Shown here: positions 1 through 10,991 of the stretch, in pieces
Numbering within the stretch: position 1 is the stretch's first letter
Layout: each line of letters opens with the position of its first letter
Origin: Topomyia yanbarensis
Taxonomy: Eukaryota; Arthropoda; Insecta; Diptera; Culicidae
NCBI RefSeq assembly: GCF_030247195.1
Contig: NC_080670.1
Span: 43,819,524-43,883,523, forward strand
Length of the DNA: 64,000 nucleotides
Direction: 5' to 3'
Position numbers and translations under genes: made by a program
The notes under the pieces: generated by a model
Database searches by the model: none
Told to the model about the DNA's origin: nothing
The model's input: the letters and a program-made list of their open reading frames with translations, nothing else

Positions 1-522
1 TTTATTTGAGCACAAATAATTTAAAGAGCAAGAGAGCAGGGTCCCTCGCACCCAACCTCCCCATTGCCTGTGCTCACTTGAAATACGTTTATAGAGCTCC
101 GAAAGAGCGTTCTACTCTTTTCGCGATATGTGATCATTATACGTATCATCTAAACTGGCACGCCTGTCCATCATCGGATTGAGCCGACATGAAACGTAGC
201 AGATACTACAGGTCAGAAAGCAAACTGACATTTTTTTTCTTATGTGCCACTTTTATACGTATATCGCAGTTCATGGGATGACGTAGGGGCAGTCCGAGTA
301 ACGCTCACTGCTTGGTTGAATTGAACGGACAAATCGACGCAGATAATTTCTTAGGTAGGATTACAGCACCACTCCTCGACACACCAGAAGTTCATCACCA
401 TCTACACAGACCATGGCAGTCGTAGAGCTAGCTGTGGGACAAGACTTAGTGCCCTTCCCCTAGAAAGACAATCTGGGCGGCAACTTCAGATTGTCTAATT
501 TACCGAGCCCTTCGGCTCGCTT
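1..522. other. Intergenic, no gene seen
   Basis: No coding region is supported here. The stretch holds a short dispersed repeat (210-350), described separately. The left end of the neighbouring R1-like element is not sharply defined and could extend into 440-522. Confidence 0.5.
210..350 (+). repeat. Dispersed repeat, inverted partner at 14.2 kb
   Basis: This block reads, with point differences and small indels, as the reverse complement of 14221-14343. Shared landmarks are GGTCAGAAAGCAAACTGAC, then TTCTTATGTGC, TACGTATATCGCAGTTCAT and GCTTGGTTGAATTG. No open reading frame or terminal repeats are visible, so the class is unknown. Confidence 0.65.
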
Positions 523-1110
523 GTGCCATTCAGCACCGCAACTTCCTTCTCGTTCTATTGCTTCACTTCACTTGCTCGTTGAGCTCCCGACTTGTCCGCG
601 AACTACGCGGTCTAGTTCCCGGCGATGGACCTAGCCTACTCCGAAAGAGAATTCCCCGACAAGAGAAGTTCTCCCGAAACAGGGCTAATAATCCAGGTGT
701 CGAGGTTAGTTCGGCGATGCCTGTGGATCCGTTTCGCTGGTGCCCGCGACTAGTGGTCTCTCGTCACGGTCTACTCCGTCTAGTCCAGGCGGTGAATCTG
801 GCTTACGCCGACGGAGAGTTTCCCGGCGAAGAAAGCTCTCCCGATACCGATTCTTCTTTGGTTTTAGCACCACCACTTCTTGAACCCTTTGGCTCCCTGT
901 TCGGTGCCATTTAGCACCGCAGCTCCTTTAAGCCCTCTCGATCTATTTCGCTCCACTTCCCCGGTGAGTCATACAGCTCCCGCCCTTACTTGTTCGTGAA
1001 TTACTCGAACTAGTCCTCCGACAATGGATCTAGCCTAATCCGACGGAGAATTCCCTGACGAGAAAGGTCCCACGCGGTGGACCTAGCCTACTCAATGGAT
1101 CAGTCAGTAG
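523..1110 (-). repeat. Tandem repeats in 3' region of R1-like copy 1
   Basis: Two tandem units start at about 523 and 904, each opening with GTGCCATT followed by AGCACCGCA. Both carry variants of GGCGATGGACCTAGCCTA and an AGAATTCCC block. The second unit is shorter. The same motifs occur in the 3' region of the second R1-like copy (46.6-47.15 kb), so this belongs to the element's 3' untranslated region. Confidence 0.65.
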
Positions 1111-1208
1111 GTGTTGAGGTCAATCTACTGCGGGTGGAGCGTAGCTTCCGGTTCACTGGTGCTCCAACAACCCACTGCTAGCTGTACGAAGTGGCCTACT
1201 TGATCTAA

Positions 1209-3612
1209 TCACCTTCTTTTCTCCGCGTTATCCCACTCCTGTTGCCATTTAGCCAACGAGCCTACTCGGAACAGTCTCTTTGCATTACGCGTATTTCTCC
1301 GCTGGTAGCATTCCACGACCTCAGCCAGAGTGATGCAGATGGGGATTATCCCGGTGATAACGCATACTGCATCCGACGATATTGTTCTGTAAGCAGTCGC
1401 GACTCCTACGACCATCAGCCGGAATAACCTGTTCAGCTATTCGCGGTTCCGCTTTGTTTTCAGCGCAGTACCCCAGGCAGTAACCCCATATCGCAGTATC
1501 GATGACGAAACACTAGATATTAGACATCTCATGCTGCTTCTCGGCCGCCGAAGTTTGGCATGATTCTATTGCATTCGTTGCCTTTGCCGACTTTTCACAG
1601 CCGTAGTCGACGTGGTTGTTGAAGCTCAACCGGTCCAATTGCTTCAGTGCCCCCTTCGATGCAATGAAATGCCCTCCAACGTCAATCTGCATCCGCTGAA
1701 CCGCATTTCAGTTGCTGACCAACAACAACTCCGTCTTGTAGTGAGCTATTTACAACTTGACCCCGTTCATCCAGCTCTCGATCGCGTCTATTGTCACCAA
1801 CTCCTCCACTTCTTCAAGTGTCTCAACCATCATATGTCGTACGCGAAACCCACTTTCCTGGGCAGCCGCAGTGCCAAGACCCTATCGTACGTACCGTTCC
1901 AAAGAATTGGACCGAGAATGGTACCCTGAGGAACGCCCGCTGTGACTCACATTGACTTCTGCCCTTCACTCGTCTCATACAATAGCGCGCTGCTCTGGAA
2001 GTAGCTCTTCAGGATCTGGTATAGACAGTCGAGAACCCTCATTCTATGCAGCGATGGCTTCCCAGCTGGCGCTGTTAAAAGCATTCGTCCCATCTACCGT
2101 GACCAAGGCGCAGTATCGATCTCCTCTTCGCTTCTAACTAGATGCCTCCTCAGCACTCTCGAGCACTCTCCTAATTGTATCAACTATCGATGCTCCTTTG
2201 CGGAATCCAAACTGCCTCTTGGACAGTCCACGCTCGCCTTCCGTGAATTTCGTCAACCTGTTAAGGATGATCCTTTCCAGCAGTTTTCTGAGCGTATCCA
2301 ACAGACATATGGGCCTGTACGAGGCAGGATCGCCAGGTGGCTTCCCTGGCTTTGGCAGCAACACCAGCTTCTTGGCCTTCCATATATCGTGGAAGTTGCC
2401 TTCATTTAGACACTTCTGCAGCACCATCCTGAACATGTCCGGATATACCAGGATCACAGCTTTCAGCACCACGGTTGGTATTCCATCCGGACCGCGGGAG
2501 TTTTCTTTGATTTCAGGAGCTTTGATGCTTCTGCGAGCTCGTCATTAGTCACTTGCCGATCGTCTGTGTTTGCTCCTTCTTCTTCGCCGTACGGTATTGG
2601 TGGCCAGATAGTTAAATCTTGTTTCGGGAAAAGACCCTCGACGAATATCTTCAGCTTGCTCGGGCACATTTCGACTGGCGTCGTCGAGCCCTTCATTTTC
2701 GCCATCACGACTCGGTACGCTTCGCTCCAGGGATTGGCGTCTACTTCTCGGCAAATCTTCTTGTGGCAATCTGACTTGCTAAGTCTGATCTCCCGTTTTA
2801 AAGCGGCCCTAGCTTCCCAAAACGTTGCCTCTATCCGGCTCCGATATTGCTCTCTGAGCCTGCTTTCTGGCTCTGAGACACGCAGCGCGTAGTGTCTCAT
2901 TTCAACAGTATGCTGAACGCCGTTTTTTACGTGGTTCCAATTTTCGAGGCATTGTGGTGTTATAAACCGCCACAATCCTTCTTATTAGGTAATCCGCATC
3001 CACATTCGCGCTCCCACTTTCGCTCACCAATTATCCTTCTCTGTACTGCATCAGGGTTTCGTTGACCGATGTGGTAGCGAATCGTCTGGTGGTCACTACG
3101 CGTAAACGTTTCGCCAACTCTCCAATCCATGTTCGTCGTCAACGAAGGACTACATAATGTGACGTCGATGATGGACTCCCTCCCGTCTCTCCTAAACGTG
3201 CTAATAGAGCCTTCATTGCACAATCGTACGTCTAACTTCGCTAGAGATTCCTGCAGAATACATCCTCTTGGGTTGGTTACTCTACTGCCCCACCCCACAG
3301 CCCAGGCGTTGAAGTGACTACCGGCTTTCAACCGATCAACTGCTCGGTTTACTACTCCAGTCTTAGGTTAAACTGCTCTACTGTTCACCATGGAGGAGCG
3401 TAACAGCTGCACACGAAGACGCCGTTGAGTTTGGCGATCACGAAGCCATCGTATAAGCGTTCTATCACTTCTTGAATGGGGAATCTGCCCATAACCTGTA
3501 TTGCAGCAATTCCCGATCTATCTGCCGCCCAGTCCCCGTTATCAGAGGGGACTTGATATGGCTCTGAAATCAAAGCGACATCACACATTGTTTCTGTCGT
3601 AGACTGCCACAA
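1209..3612 (-). pseudogene. R1-like ORF2 remnant (endonuclease-reverse transcriptase)
   Basis: In the element this protein nicks DNA and copies its RNA at the nick. Fragments in order on the minus strand are: endonuclease N-terminus (3612-3385, with LISEPYQV), endonuclease C-terminus (3331-2960, with FNAWAVGWGS and SDHQTIRYHI), linker and RT start (2975-2463), RT fingers (2472-2134), palm (about 1930-1600) and the C-terminal region (1415-1209, VECYQRRNTRNAKRLF). The expected GDFNAW reads SHFNAW, losing an active-site aspartate. The palm FADD motif reads FAYD near 1845. Several stops and frameshifts break the frame. Identification as R1-like is firm; activity is excluded. Confidence 0.88.
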
Positions 3613-3628
3613 CAGTTGCTATGCGGTG

Positions 3629-4560
3629 TCACAGTGATTCAGATTTATCTGGGTTATCTCCTGCAATCGCCTTCTTATAGGCAGGGCATTTAAGGCCACC
3701 CGTCTTATGGTCGTTTCCGTCCGCTGGAGGGCAAAGCAAGCATTTCGGTCTCTGCGTGCAGTCTCTCGCAAGATAACCCGTCTCCCCGCATTTCCAGCAC
3801 ATCCCGGATCTATCCGGGCCTTTGCAATCCCCTGCCAAATGTCAAAAACCCAAATACTTGAAGCATTTCTCCGCTTGTTTATTCACTCGTAGGGCGGCTC
3901 TCAGTGGGCATCTCGACCATCCTATCGTAACTTTGCCTACCGGCAAAGTTATCGGTAAACGAATCATCGCTGTCTACGTTCCTCCGTATCTCTTCTTAAG
4001 CCGGATCGTCATGTGCACCTCGCCCAAGTTACACTGTTGCTTCAGTGCGCTTCTCAGCCCGTCTTCCGTCGTGATTTCATCAAGGTCCTTGCACACAAGT
4101 ACCATCTCCGGGTTTAGGACTTTAACTTCTGCCGTTTCACCCATCAATTTGGTGATACTCTCCAGCAAAGTCGAGCTACTAGTCGTGGAATTCTTCTCCA
4201 ACTAGAAGAGCATCTCAATCTTTCAGTTCCGGGTCCTCTCTGACCTTCTTGAGTAGCGCTGCATATGTCTTCGCGTCATTGGCTTTGACGAGCACGGCTT
4301 CTCTTTTTGACGCCTTCTGACGAGCCAAAGGTTTTACTTGCCTCTACTGTTCTACTTTTTTCTCTTCCTCCTGCATTTGCTGTTTCCCGTGTTTCTTCTT
4401 ACGACCTACAACGGTACTCCAGCTTTCTACCTGTTGGGTCTTGGAGTGTCTGCCTCTTGGGCCCACCTGGTCTTCCGTCTCCTGGCGAGGTTCTTGTCCT
4501 CTTTGGAGTCGCGGAAACTGGCGTGTTCACCACTCTAACCTGCCTCTCCTTCCCTTGCTT
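3629..4560 (-). pseudogene. R1-like ORF1 (gag) remnant with zinc knuckles
   Basis: This is the nucleic-acid-binding ORF1 of the R1-like LINE. The cysteine-rich end (3838-3629) reads CWKCGETGYLARDC followed by CLLCPPADGNDHKTGGLKC. The middle knuckle has the usual histidine replaced by tyrosine. Upstream, 4201-3974 gives the alpha/beta segment LDEITTEDGLRSALKQQC, and 4310-4205 gives RTRN-preceded DPEL-type residues in shifted frames. The basic, proline-rich N-terminal part lies at 4560-4399. At least three stops or frameshifts interrupt it. Confidence 0.82.
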
Positions 4561-4578
4561 CGTGGGGGGGGGGTCTAG

Positions 4579-4606
4579 TATGTGTGTGTATGTGTGTATG
4601 TATGTG
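4579..4606. repeat. GT/AT microsatellite at R1-like 5' junction
   Basis: A run of TGTG and TATG units forms an (ACAY)n-type tract when read on the minus strand. A longer, uninterrupted version of the same tract lies inside the related repeat at 18525-18583, which shows that the tract belongs to that repeat and not to the R1-like element. Confidence 0.8.
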
Positions 4607-5290
4607 ACCAACAAATGCACATCGGTTACTCGGAGATGCCCGAACCGATTCTCTCAAACTTAGTCTTAAATGAAAGATACAACGTTCCCATAGGCTGCTA
4701 TTGAATTTCATTTAATTCCGACATCACATTTTTGCCTTTCTTTTCGTAGCTAGGTGTATGCGGTGAGGGGTTAGCGCCTCCCTCCCTTCACACATCACAC
4801 ACCACCCTTTCCTAAACCCCTCTTCCACCATCGTGTGCCCTCCCATCAAGCACTCCCCCCCCTCTGAATAAAATTTCCTAGTTCCTCCAGAATAAACTTT
4901 CCTAGTTGGTCTGAAAATTCGATTTTGAAATTAATACATTACGTAATCCGCAATAACCGCATTTAATGAAAACCAGTGAAAACTTTGATTTGAAATGATT
5001 TTTAGTTTGAAACTACTTCAAAATTGAAACTAATTTGAAATTTCCTAGATTCAAAATTTCGGGCCGGGTTCGGACGCTTCTCCTGAATCCGCCGCTGGTT
5101 TCAAATGCTGCAGCGTCGACACATAGCATCTCAAGTACGTGGCTATCGATCCATTGTACGTATATGCAAATCGTACTGAATATGTAAATGACGTTTCCTC
5201 CATTATATTAAACATAACCCGCCATGGAATCGTAGTTTGAACAAATGAGAAAGGCACAATTGCACTACTAGGTGAAGTAAAACAGGTTTT
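4607..5290. mobile_element. Diverged fragment of the TGCCTTTCTCAAT TIR family
   Basis: Bases 4607-4720 match the internal unit at 18600-18700, sharing AACGTTCCCATAGGCTGCTA. Bases 5247-5290 match its right end, sharing GAGAAAGGCACAATTGCAC. The 500 bases between them do not match the better copy, so this copy is internally replaced or interrupted. There is no coding content. Confidence 0.65.
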
Positions 5291-6261
5291 TATTCTATCT
5301 ATTATTCCAATGTGGTATATGACTCTACCCTCGTTGGCTCTTTTTTCTTTCATTTTTCCCACCCATTCCCTTCTATTGTTCTTTCAATCTTCAGAAATTC
5401 TCCAAAAGCTTATGCGTCCTGAAGATGGCTGAAGAACAGTAAGCCGAAGCGTTACGTGATGAAATGGAAAATTTTACTGTTACATTTTCACCGAGAAAAG
5501 TTAACAAGTCCACGAACTAAGTACAAACGTATGTAAGTTTCCTTCATTATGACAAAAACTCAGCAAATAATAATGACGCTCATGAAGTGACGAAACGCTC
5601 CCATTCAAATTTGTCATTAATTCCCGTGTCGTAGAAATCAATTCCAGATCATCTCCGGCGCCCAAACCTCACTGACATCGTTGATAGATAAGACTCCTTT
5701 CAAAGGTAATCACAGCGAAACGATGATCTGACTACGGACAAACAATTCATCGCAATCGATGGCCACAGACGGAATGCGGGATAATACGATAGAGATAGAG
5801 ATGAAGATCGGCAGAGAGAGAGGAAGAACCATAATACAAAACAATAAACCACGCTGTTCGTACCTCTACCGGTATTAATTTGGTTGATGAAAAGCCTTTG
5901 GTAGGCTCGAGTATCAAGCAGAGCGTAGCGAGATAATCTTTATCTCCTTTCATGTTAATATTGGCATAGGGAGACGCAATTCAATGTCCTCGTCTGTAAC
6001 CGAGGACATTTAGAGCCAATTTCCTATTGTACAGATTACATCGCAACATCTCCGGTGGGAGATTAGAGGTATCAAATGGGTGGCTAGGATGAGTGCTTTG
6101 GTTAATGAGAACCAATAAATTGTATTGTTTGAAGCCACTATGCGTTGGTAGGATGCTGTAACTACAGTCGACAAAAGGACAAGCTATGAATATATGTTCG
6201 TAACAATTTTCATTACTCGTCGTATGTTGAATTTACATTTCGAAACGTTATAATAAACTAA
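5291..6261. other. Intergenic, no gene seen
   Basis: Only short chance reading frames occur. A CTGAAGATGGCTGAAGAACAG stretch near 5418 could be the end of another repeat, but I could not find a partner in this window. Confidence 0.4.
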
Positions 6262-6563
6262 CTCCCTTTCAGGCACGTAGCCAGAGGGGGGGCTAGGGGG
6301 CTAAAGCCCCCCCCGAAAATTTTCAAAAATAAATTTAAGAAACAACATGTTTTTCGGCGACTCTTAAAAAAATTGTATCTTGTTTGGTTTCAACAAATTA
6401 ATGCGAGAATTGTAAGGAAGATTGCTATTTCGAACCACCGAAGACAGCGGTCAGAATATCTACTCAGTATGCTGAGTGTGATAAAACAGTTCCCTTCATA
6501 TTGTGTGACTCGTCGGAAGACAAACGAAACTGTTACTTTAATTCTTGCTGTAGGGATCTGTCG

Positions 6564-7388
6564 AATGATTGAGTCGCAGAAGCAAGAAGTAGTGCTCCAG
6601 CCAAATACGGAGGCTATTGACTACAGGTCTTTTCGCATAAGATCGATCTTATGCGAAAAAACCTGAAGTCAATAGCCTCCGTATTTGGCTGGAGCAACAT
6701 TAATGATGTGAAATATTTGCTGAAGGTGATTATGGAGGTTATGCTTACGAACATCGCCTTTAACGAGTTTAACCATGTCAGGCGTTCAGTGCTGATGCCA
6801 TTTAACAAATTAGCCCAGGCGAAACCAGTCATTTTGCATAACAACTTGTAACATGTGGTTGATCCTCATATATATGGACGATGAGAAAATCAATGCTCGG
6901 CTACAAGATCTGATACCACTTACTTGCACCGTGGCTATTAAAAGATTCCTGTCACATTTGGAAAAAATGGTATTCATTATAAAGGACACATCTAGGAAGT
7001 ATATTAAATGGTGTTTTTGTGGTGAAAATCTAGGTGAACAGACATATTTCCTCCAACCTGACCCTGCACGTAAAAACTGAATGCGATAGTATTATTTTAC
7101 ACATTATATCTTTGCATATACATAGTCTCCAAAACCATTTCCTGAAAAACAAACATTTGCCAAATTTTGGCTGCTGTTCGGATAATATTGACGGCAAAAA
7201 CTGCGTCTAGTATCTCAAAATCAACGGTCGGCACCATCATTGAGGAAGTCGACACTCGTGACCCGTCAGAAATTCGCGAACATGGACATGGCAGTAACCA
7301 CTATGATGATAAGGAAGTGTACGAGATAGAAATGAACACCACCGCGACACTGTTGGTTAGGAAAAATATTTCTCAGCCTAGTAAATAG
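6564..7388 (+). pseudogene. LINE ORF1 (gag) remnant, oldest copy
   Basis: The ATG at 6564 opens MIESQKQEVVLQPNTEAIDY, which corresponds to the N-terminus of the ORF1 copies at 8.7 and 22 kb. A 52-bp inverted duplication then interrupts it, after which NINDVKYLLKVIMEV and NHVRRSVLMPFNKLAQAK resume the same protein. The C-terminal part (7167-7388, with SSISKSTVGTIIEEVDTRD) matches the corresponding region of the 22-kb copy. The zinc-knuckle section is missing. Stops and frameshifts make it non-functional. No ORF2 follows. Confidence 0.7.
6593..6696. repeat. 52-bp-arm inverted duplication inside gag remnant
   Basis: Arms 6593-6644 and 6645-6696 are almost perfect reverse complements with no spacer (centre AAGATCGATCTT). 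The left arm is the authentic coding order of the gag remnant. The right arm is an extra, inverted copy inserted into it. Confidence 0.9.
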
Positions 7389-8629
7389 TTCTCTACATGC
7401 AATCGCTAGTTGTTCGCACGAGATCTGTAGGACAACCATTTACGTTTTATCACTTTCATTGTTCACATCATGGAAATATATTGAAGACACAAGGCTTCAT
7501 TTAGCTAATGCATTGAACCGAATAAAATAAACGAAATATATAATAAAATTGCAGAAGTTTTATAGAAAAGTGAGCTCAAAAACTGTCCCAAAATGAGAAC
7601 TTTATCGCTAGTGGTTGTGTCTAACAAAACTCAGATATTATGTTATATATTAGTCAGAATAAAGTTAGTTAAAGCATAAGCAGATTGAATTTCTGTAATA
7701 GGTTAGTGCACTGTACGCTTAGTAGAAACATCAGGCATCTCACTCAAGCGTGCTAGACAAAAACATTTCCGTTAGTTGATGACAATATAGTCGAGAAGAC
7801 AGTTTTTGTTTTCGCGTCATTTTAATGCAATAGTATTTCTGTTGACACTCAATTTCATTTTATGCGGAGAATGCGGTCCGTATTTAAACATTATTAGTCC
7901 GCAAAGTAGTGATATTTTAAACAATCGAACAATAAGCAAGAAAAATGCCAAAAAATAAACAAGCCAAAAAGTGGTAAAACAGCGGTTTTTCTGAGGTGTT
8001 CATCAACCCAAGAATTGTATACCGTCGTATATTACTAATGTTGTTCACATACAGAAACGTACATAGTAGCGGTAGGACTATCTGTTGTGATTTTATCCTT
8101 ACTTTTCAACGGATGTCAATAGATGCTAAACCACATATTAGTCAATCAATCATAATAAACTTAATGTTGTAAGCAGCAGCATTTCTGTCTCTTTCGATGG
8201 TTTCCAATTAATGTCCATGTAAGTCTAAAAACGACGTGACGATACAGTGAACAAACATCAGTAGCCTATCACGGAGAGCGACTAAAATGTTGTAACTAGT
8301 TGAGTCTACAGTCAATAAATTGGGATTAATGTTTCGATTTCATGTTTTCGTTTTATTTGTGTTCGTTATGGAATAAAATGAGAGAGATGAGCAGAGATCA
8401 CGAAGAAAAAGAGAGAAAAAATAATAAATAAATTGAAATCGACCCAAGAGCAGCTGTTCTATATTTTCTGGGCACTCAACTACAGAACAACAGAAATCAT
8501 CAAAGAAAGTTGGCCTTACACCTACGTTACTCTTCGACAGAGGTGAAGTAAGTGCGATGTATACCCGTCCATATGTCGGAATAAAGAGATGCTGAAATTA
8601 TTGAGCTTGTTCATATTTATAATATTTCT

Positions 8630-9690
8630 TTTTTTTTTTCAATCTAAAATTTTATTTGAAACGGCTCAATGCGTTAGCACAACTGATCCGTGGGTCTTTT
8701 AATTTTTTTTACAATAAGTAAAAATAAAAAAATTCTAAGAATGTCGGTCTGCCAGATCTTGTTGACGCAGTTTGCTGCTGCGTGTTGAGATCTTTTTCCT
8801 TGGCGGTGAGGCCGCTTGGTGGTCATTCAGTCTGCCTTCTCTCGCGTTATCGTTCCCGTCCATGTCGTCATCGGTACTGCTTTCTTCCTGTTCACGATCA
8901 GAGGTTCTTATTTGTTTCTTGTTCTTATGGGTCGCTGTTGTATATCCGTCTTCATCGGTATTTGCTTCTTTATTGGCGATGCTAGTTGTTGGTTTGGGAG
9001 CGGTTGTCGTGGTCGTTGTACCTGCATTATAGGGTAATTGGATCGTTGTTTTAGGTTTATCTGAAGGTATCGGTGGCTGCTTGTTAGAGTTGGCTGTAGT
9101 AGATGAGTTTTGACTAGTTGCTTCGGCGCATGTTTTTCCGTAGTAGGCTGTATAGTAACAGAATTGGCATGTTGGGGTCTGCCCGGGATATGTAATTAGC
9201 GTTGTTTGCTTATAGGTCACGCCATCCTTCGGTGATTTGCATTCGATAGTCATGTAAGAAGGTATTGGTTTAGTCACTCGCATTCTCACAATACGAACGC
9301 CATTGGGAATGCCGGAGAAAAAATTTCTCCAGGTGTCATTCGTAATAGATTCTACTTCTCCATATTACGACATGATTTGTTTGATGAAATCCTCCTTCGT
9401 GCGCGGGGCCAAATCATGGATACGCACGTCCACCATGTCGTTTTCCATATGCACGGGGATCTTGATTCTGGTGTTATTAAATTCGACCTCGTGTTGCATG
9501 TTGTTCTTTGCAATAAAGTTTTCGGCCTGTGCTAAGCTTCTAAACGTGATCAAAACACAGTTTTTACGTGATGTAGCTGAATGTAGGTAACTTCAGCGAG
9601 ATTAAGCTCCATTTTCACTTTAACTAATTGTTCCACTTCCTTAACTGTTCGTGTTATCCCGTAGCACAGGCACTTTTGCTTCATTTGGCA
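8630..9690 (-). pseudogene. ORF1-only LINE copy (gag remnant plus A-rich tail)
   Basis: The ATG near 9690 (MSLPNEAKVPVL) leads, through two frameshifts and one stop, into LITFRSLAQAENFIAKNN (9553-9365) and then a long open segment 9289-8735. That segment holds the single zinc knuckle CQFCYYTAYYGKTC, in which the usual histidine is tyrosine, and a hydrophilic tail ending SPPRKKISTRSSKLRQQ. The stop is followed directly by a short 3' region and an A-rich tail (T-run at 8629-8640 on the plus strand). No ORF2 is present. It resembles the copy at 21.7-22.8 kb in layout. Confidence 0.75.
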
Positions 9691-10991
9691 AACTCATTTT
9701 ACTCCGCAGCCGGGGGCAACGATACAATTTGTATGTGCACTGATATAGAACAATAGCTAGCTTGATTCACTGGTGCCTGTAGCCTGCTATAGCGTAGCAA
9801 TTTTTTTTGCTTCTGCTTTTTGCGACATCAGAAGGTAGACCTTCTAGTTCTTTTGGTAATACATTTAACAAATTTCACGTACCGTCAAGTCCCCAGTTAC
9901 CGTGCGTTTAGGTGGATTTGACGTGACTTCAAATCCTGTGTTTTTTATCAAAATGAAAACCGCCTTCATAGTCACCGTAAAAATACCTATCTAAATACGT
10001 CACAATTTAGAAATAATATAAAACTATTACCAACAAAACGAGAATAAGTAGTTGAGGACATTTGTTTGGCACCAGTGCACGTTATATGATCAACTTACGG
10101 TGTATTTAAAATTTTGATTCAACTTTAGTTGGAATGTTTCAATAAAACGATGAAACGAAAGGATTTGGGATCTGGATCTCTCCGATGGATTTAGGGAGCT
10201 AGTTCTTTAAATTTCGTGATTTTGAAACTGCACGGTGAACGACACATGCACGGCGACTGGCGATTTGAAGGAAAATTAGAAGATATTAGTAATCAGTGTT
10301 TTCATTCGATTTGTAGACAATTTTCTTTAATCAATTAAATTGTGGGCAGTTTCCTTCAGTTGATTTAATCATTTAAATTTATATTTTGATCCTATTGATT
10401 ACCAAAAATCCTTCCTAACTGGGGTTCTAATCTATCCGACCAAGGCTAGTCTTGAAAATAGTTTCATTTAAATAGAATATATCAAAAAATTGTGTTAGCA
10501 TGATGCCTTGGAACTGGTAATACTCGCAGAACACCAGACAAAGAAAATAGAAGTTGAACCGTCTCTGCGCATCTACAAATCGCTTGCTAAATCAGAAGAT
10601 TTTGTACGAATTTCGACATTCTCTTCGTTCGAACATTTTATGGATATTTTTCTACTCATTTCGGTTTAGCATCTTCTACGCCTTTTAAAGGTGTAGCTTG
10701 GAACACCTAGTGTTTTCCAGCACCGTCAAGCATTGTCATATTCGGTTAGCGCATAAATACTGTGAACTCTAGAATATACTTTGTTGTAACGAGAGTAAGT
10801 ACTATAACCTTTCTTGTGACAATGAACATATTTTTAGGATTGTCTTTGATTTGGAATTGATTTCATTATGAACTTTTCAAAATTTAATTTAGTTTCTAGT
10901 GACTATATCAAATTGTCAGAATTAAAAGCTTTATGCAAATTTTTTTAAGCCCCTCCCGAAACAAAATCCTGGCTACGGGCCTGCTCCCTTT

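Larger units (their letters stand above)
523..4563 (-). mobile_element. R1-like non-LTR retrotransposon, copy 1 (dead)
   Basis: This minus-strand LINE keeps the order gag (about 4560-3629), endonuclease plus reverse transcriptase (3612-1209) and a 3' region down to about 523. R1-superclade hallmarks are the zinc-knuckle gag, an APE-type endonuclease ending in SDHQT, an RT with the block PGKPPGDPASYRPICLLDT, and a C-terminal region related to the second copy at 46.5-49.4 kb. Stops and frameshifts separate all parts, so it cannot encode working proteins. It does not sit in a 28S rRNA gene, so it is R1-like rather than true R1. Its 5' end touches a GT/AT-rich microsatellite at 4579. Confidence 0.88.
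6270..10983. mobile_element. hAT-like TIR element, 4.7 kb, perfect 8-bp TSD
   Basis: The left end reads CAGGCACGTAGCCAGA and the right end is its near reverse complement (CCTGGCTACGGGCCTG). The element is flanked on both sides by CTCCCTTT (6262-6269 and 10984-10991), the 8-bp duplication expected of hAT transposases. No transposase fragment is visible. Inside lie two LINE ORF1 remnants in opposite orientation (6564-7388 plus; 8630-9690 minus), probably later insertions. The spacers 7389-8629 and 9860-10920 contain no gene I can support. Confidence 0.8.
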
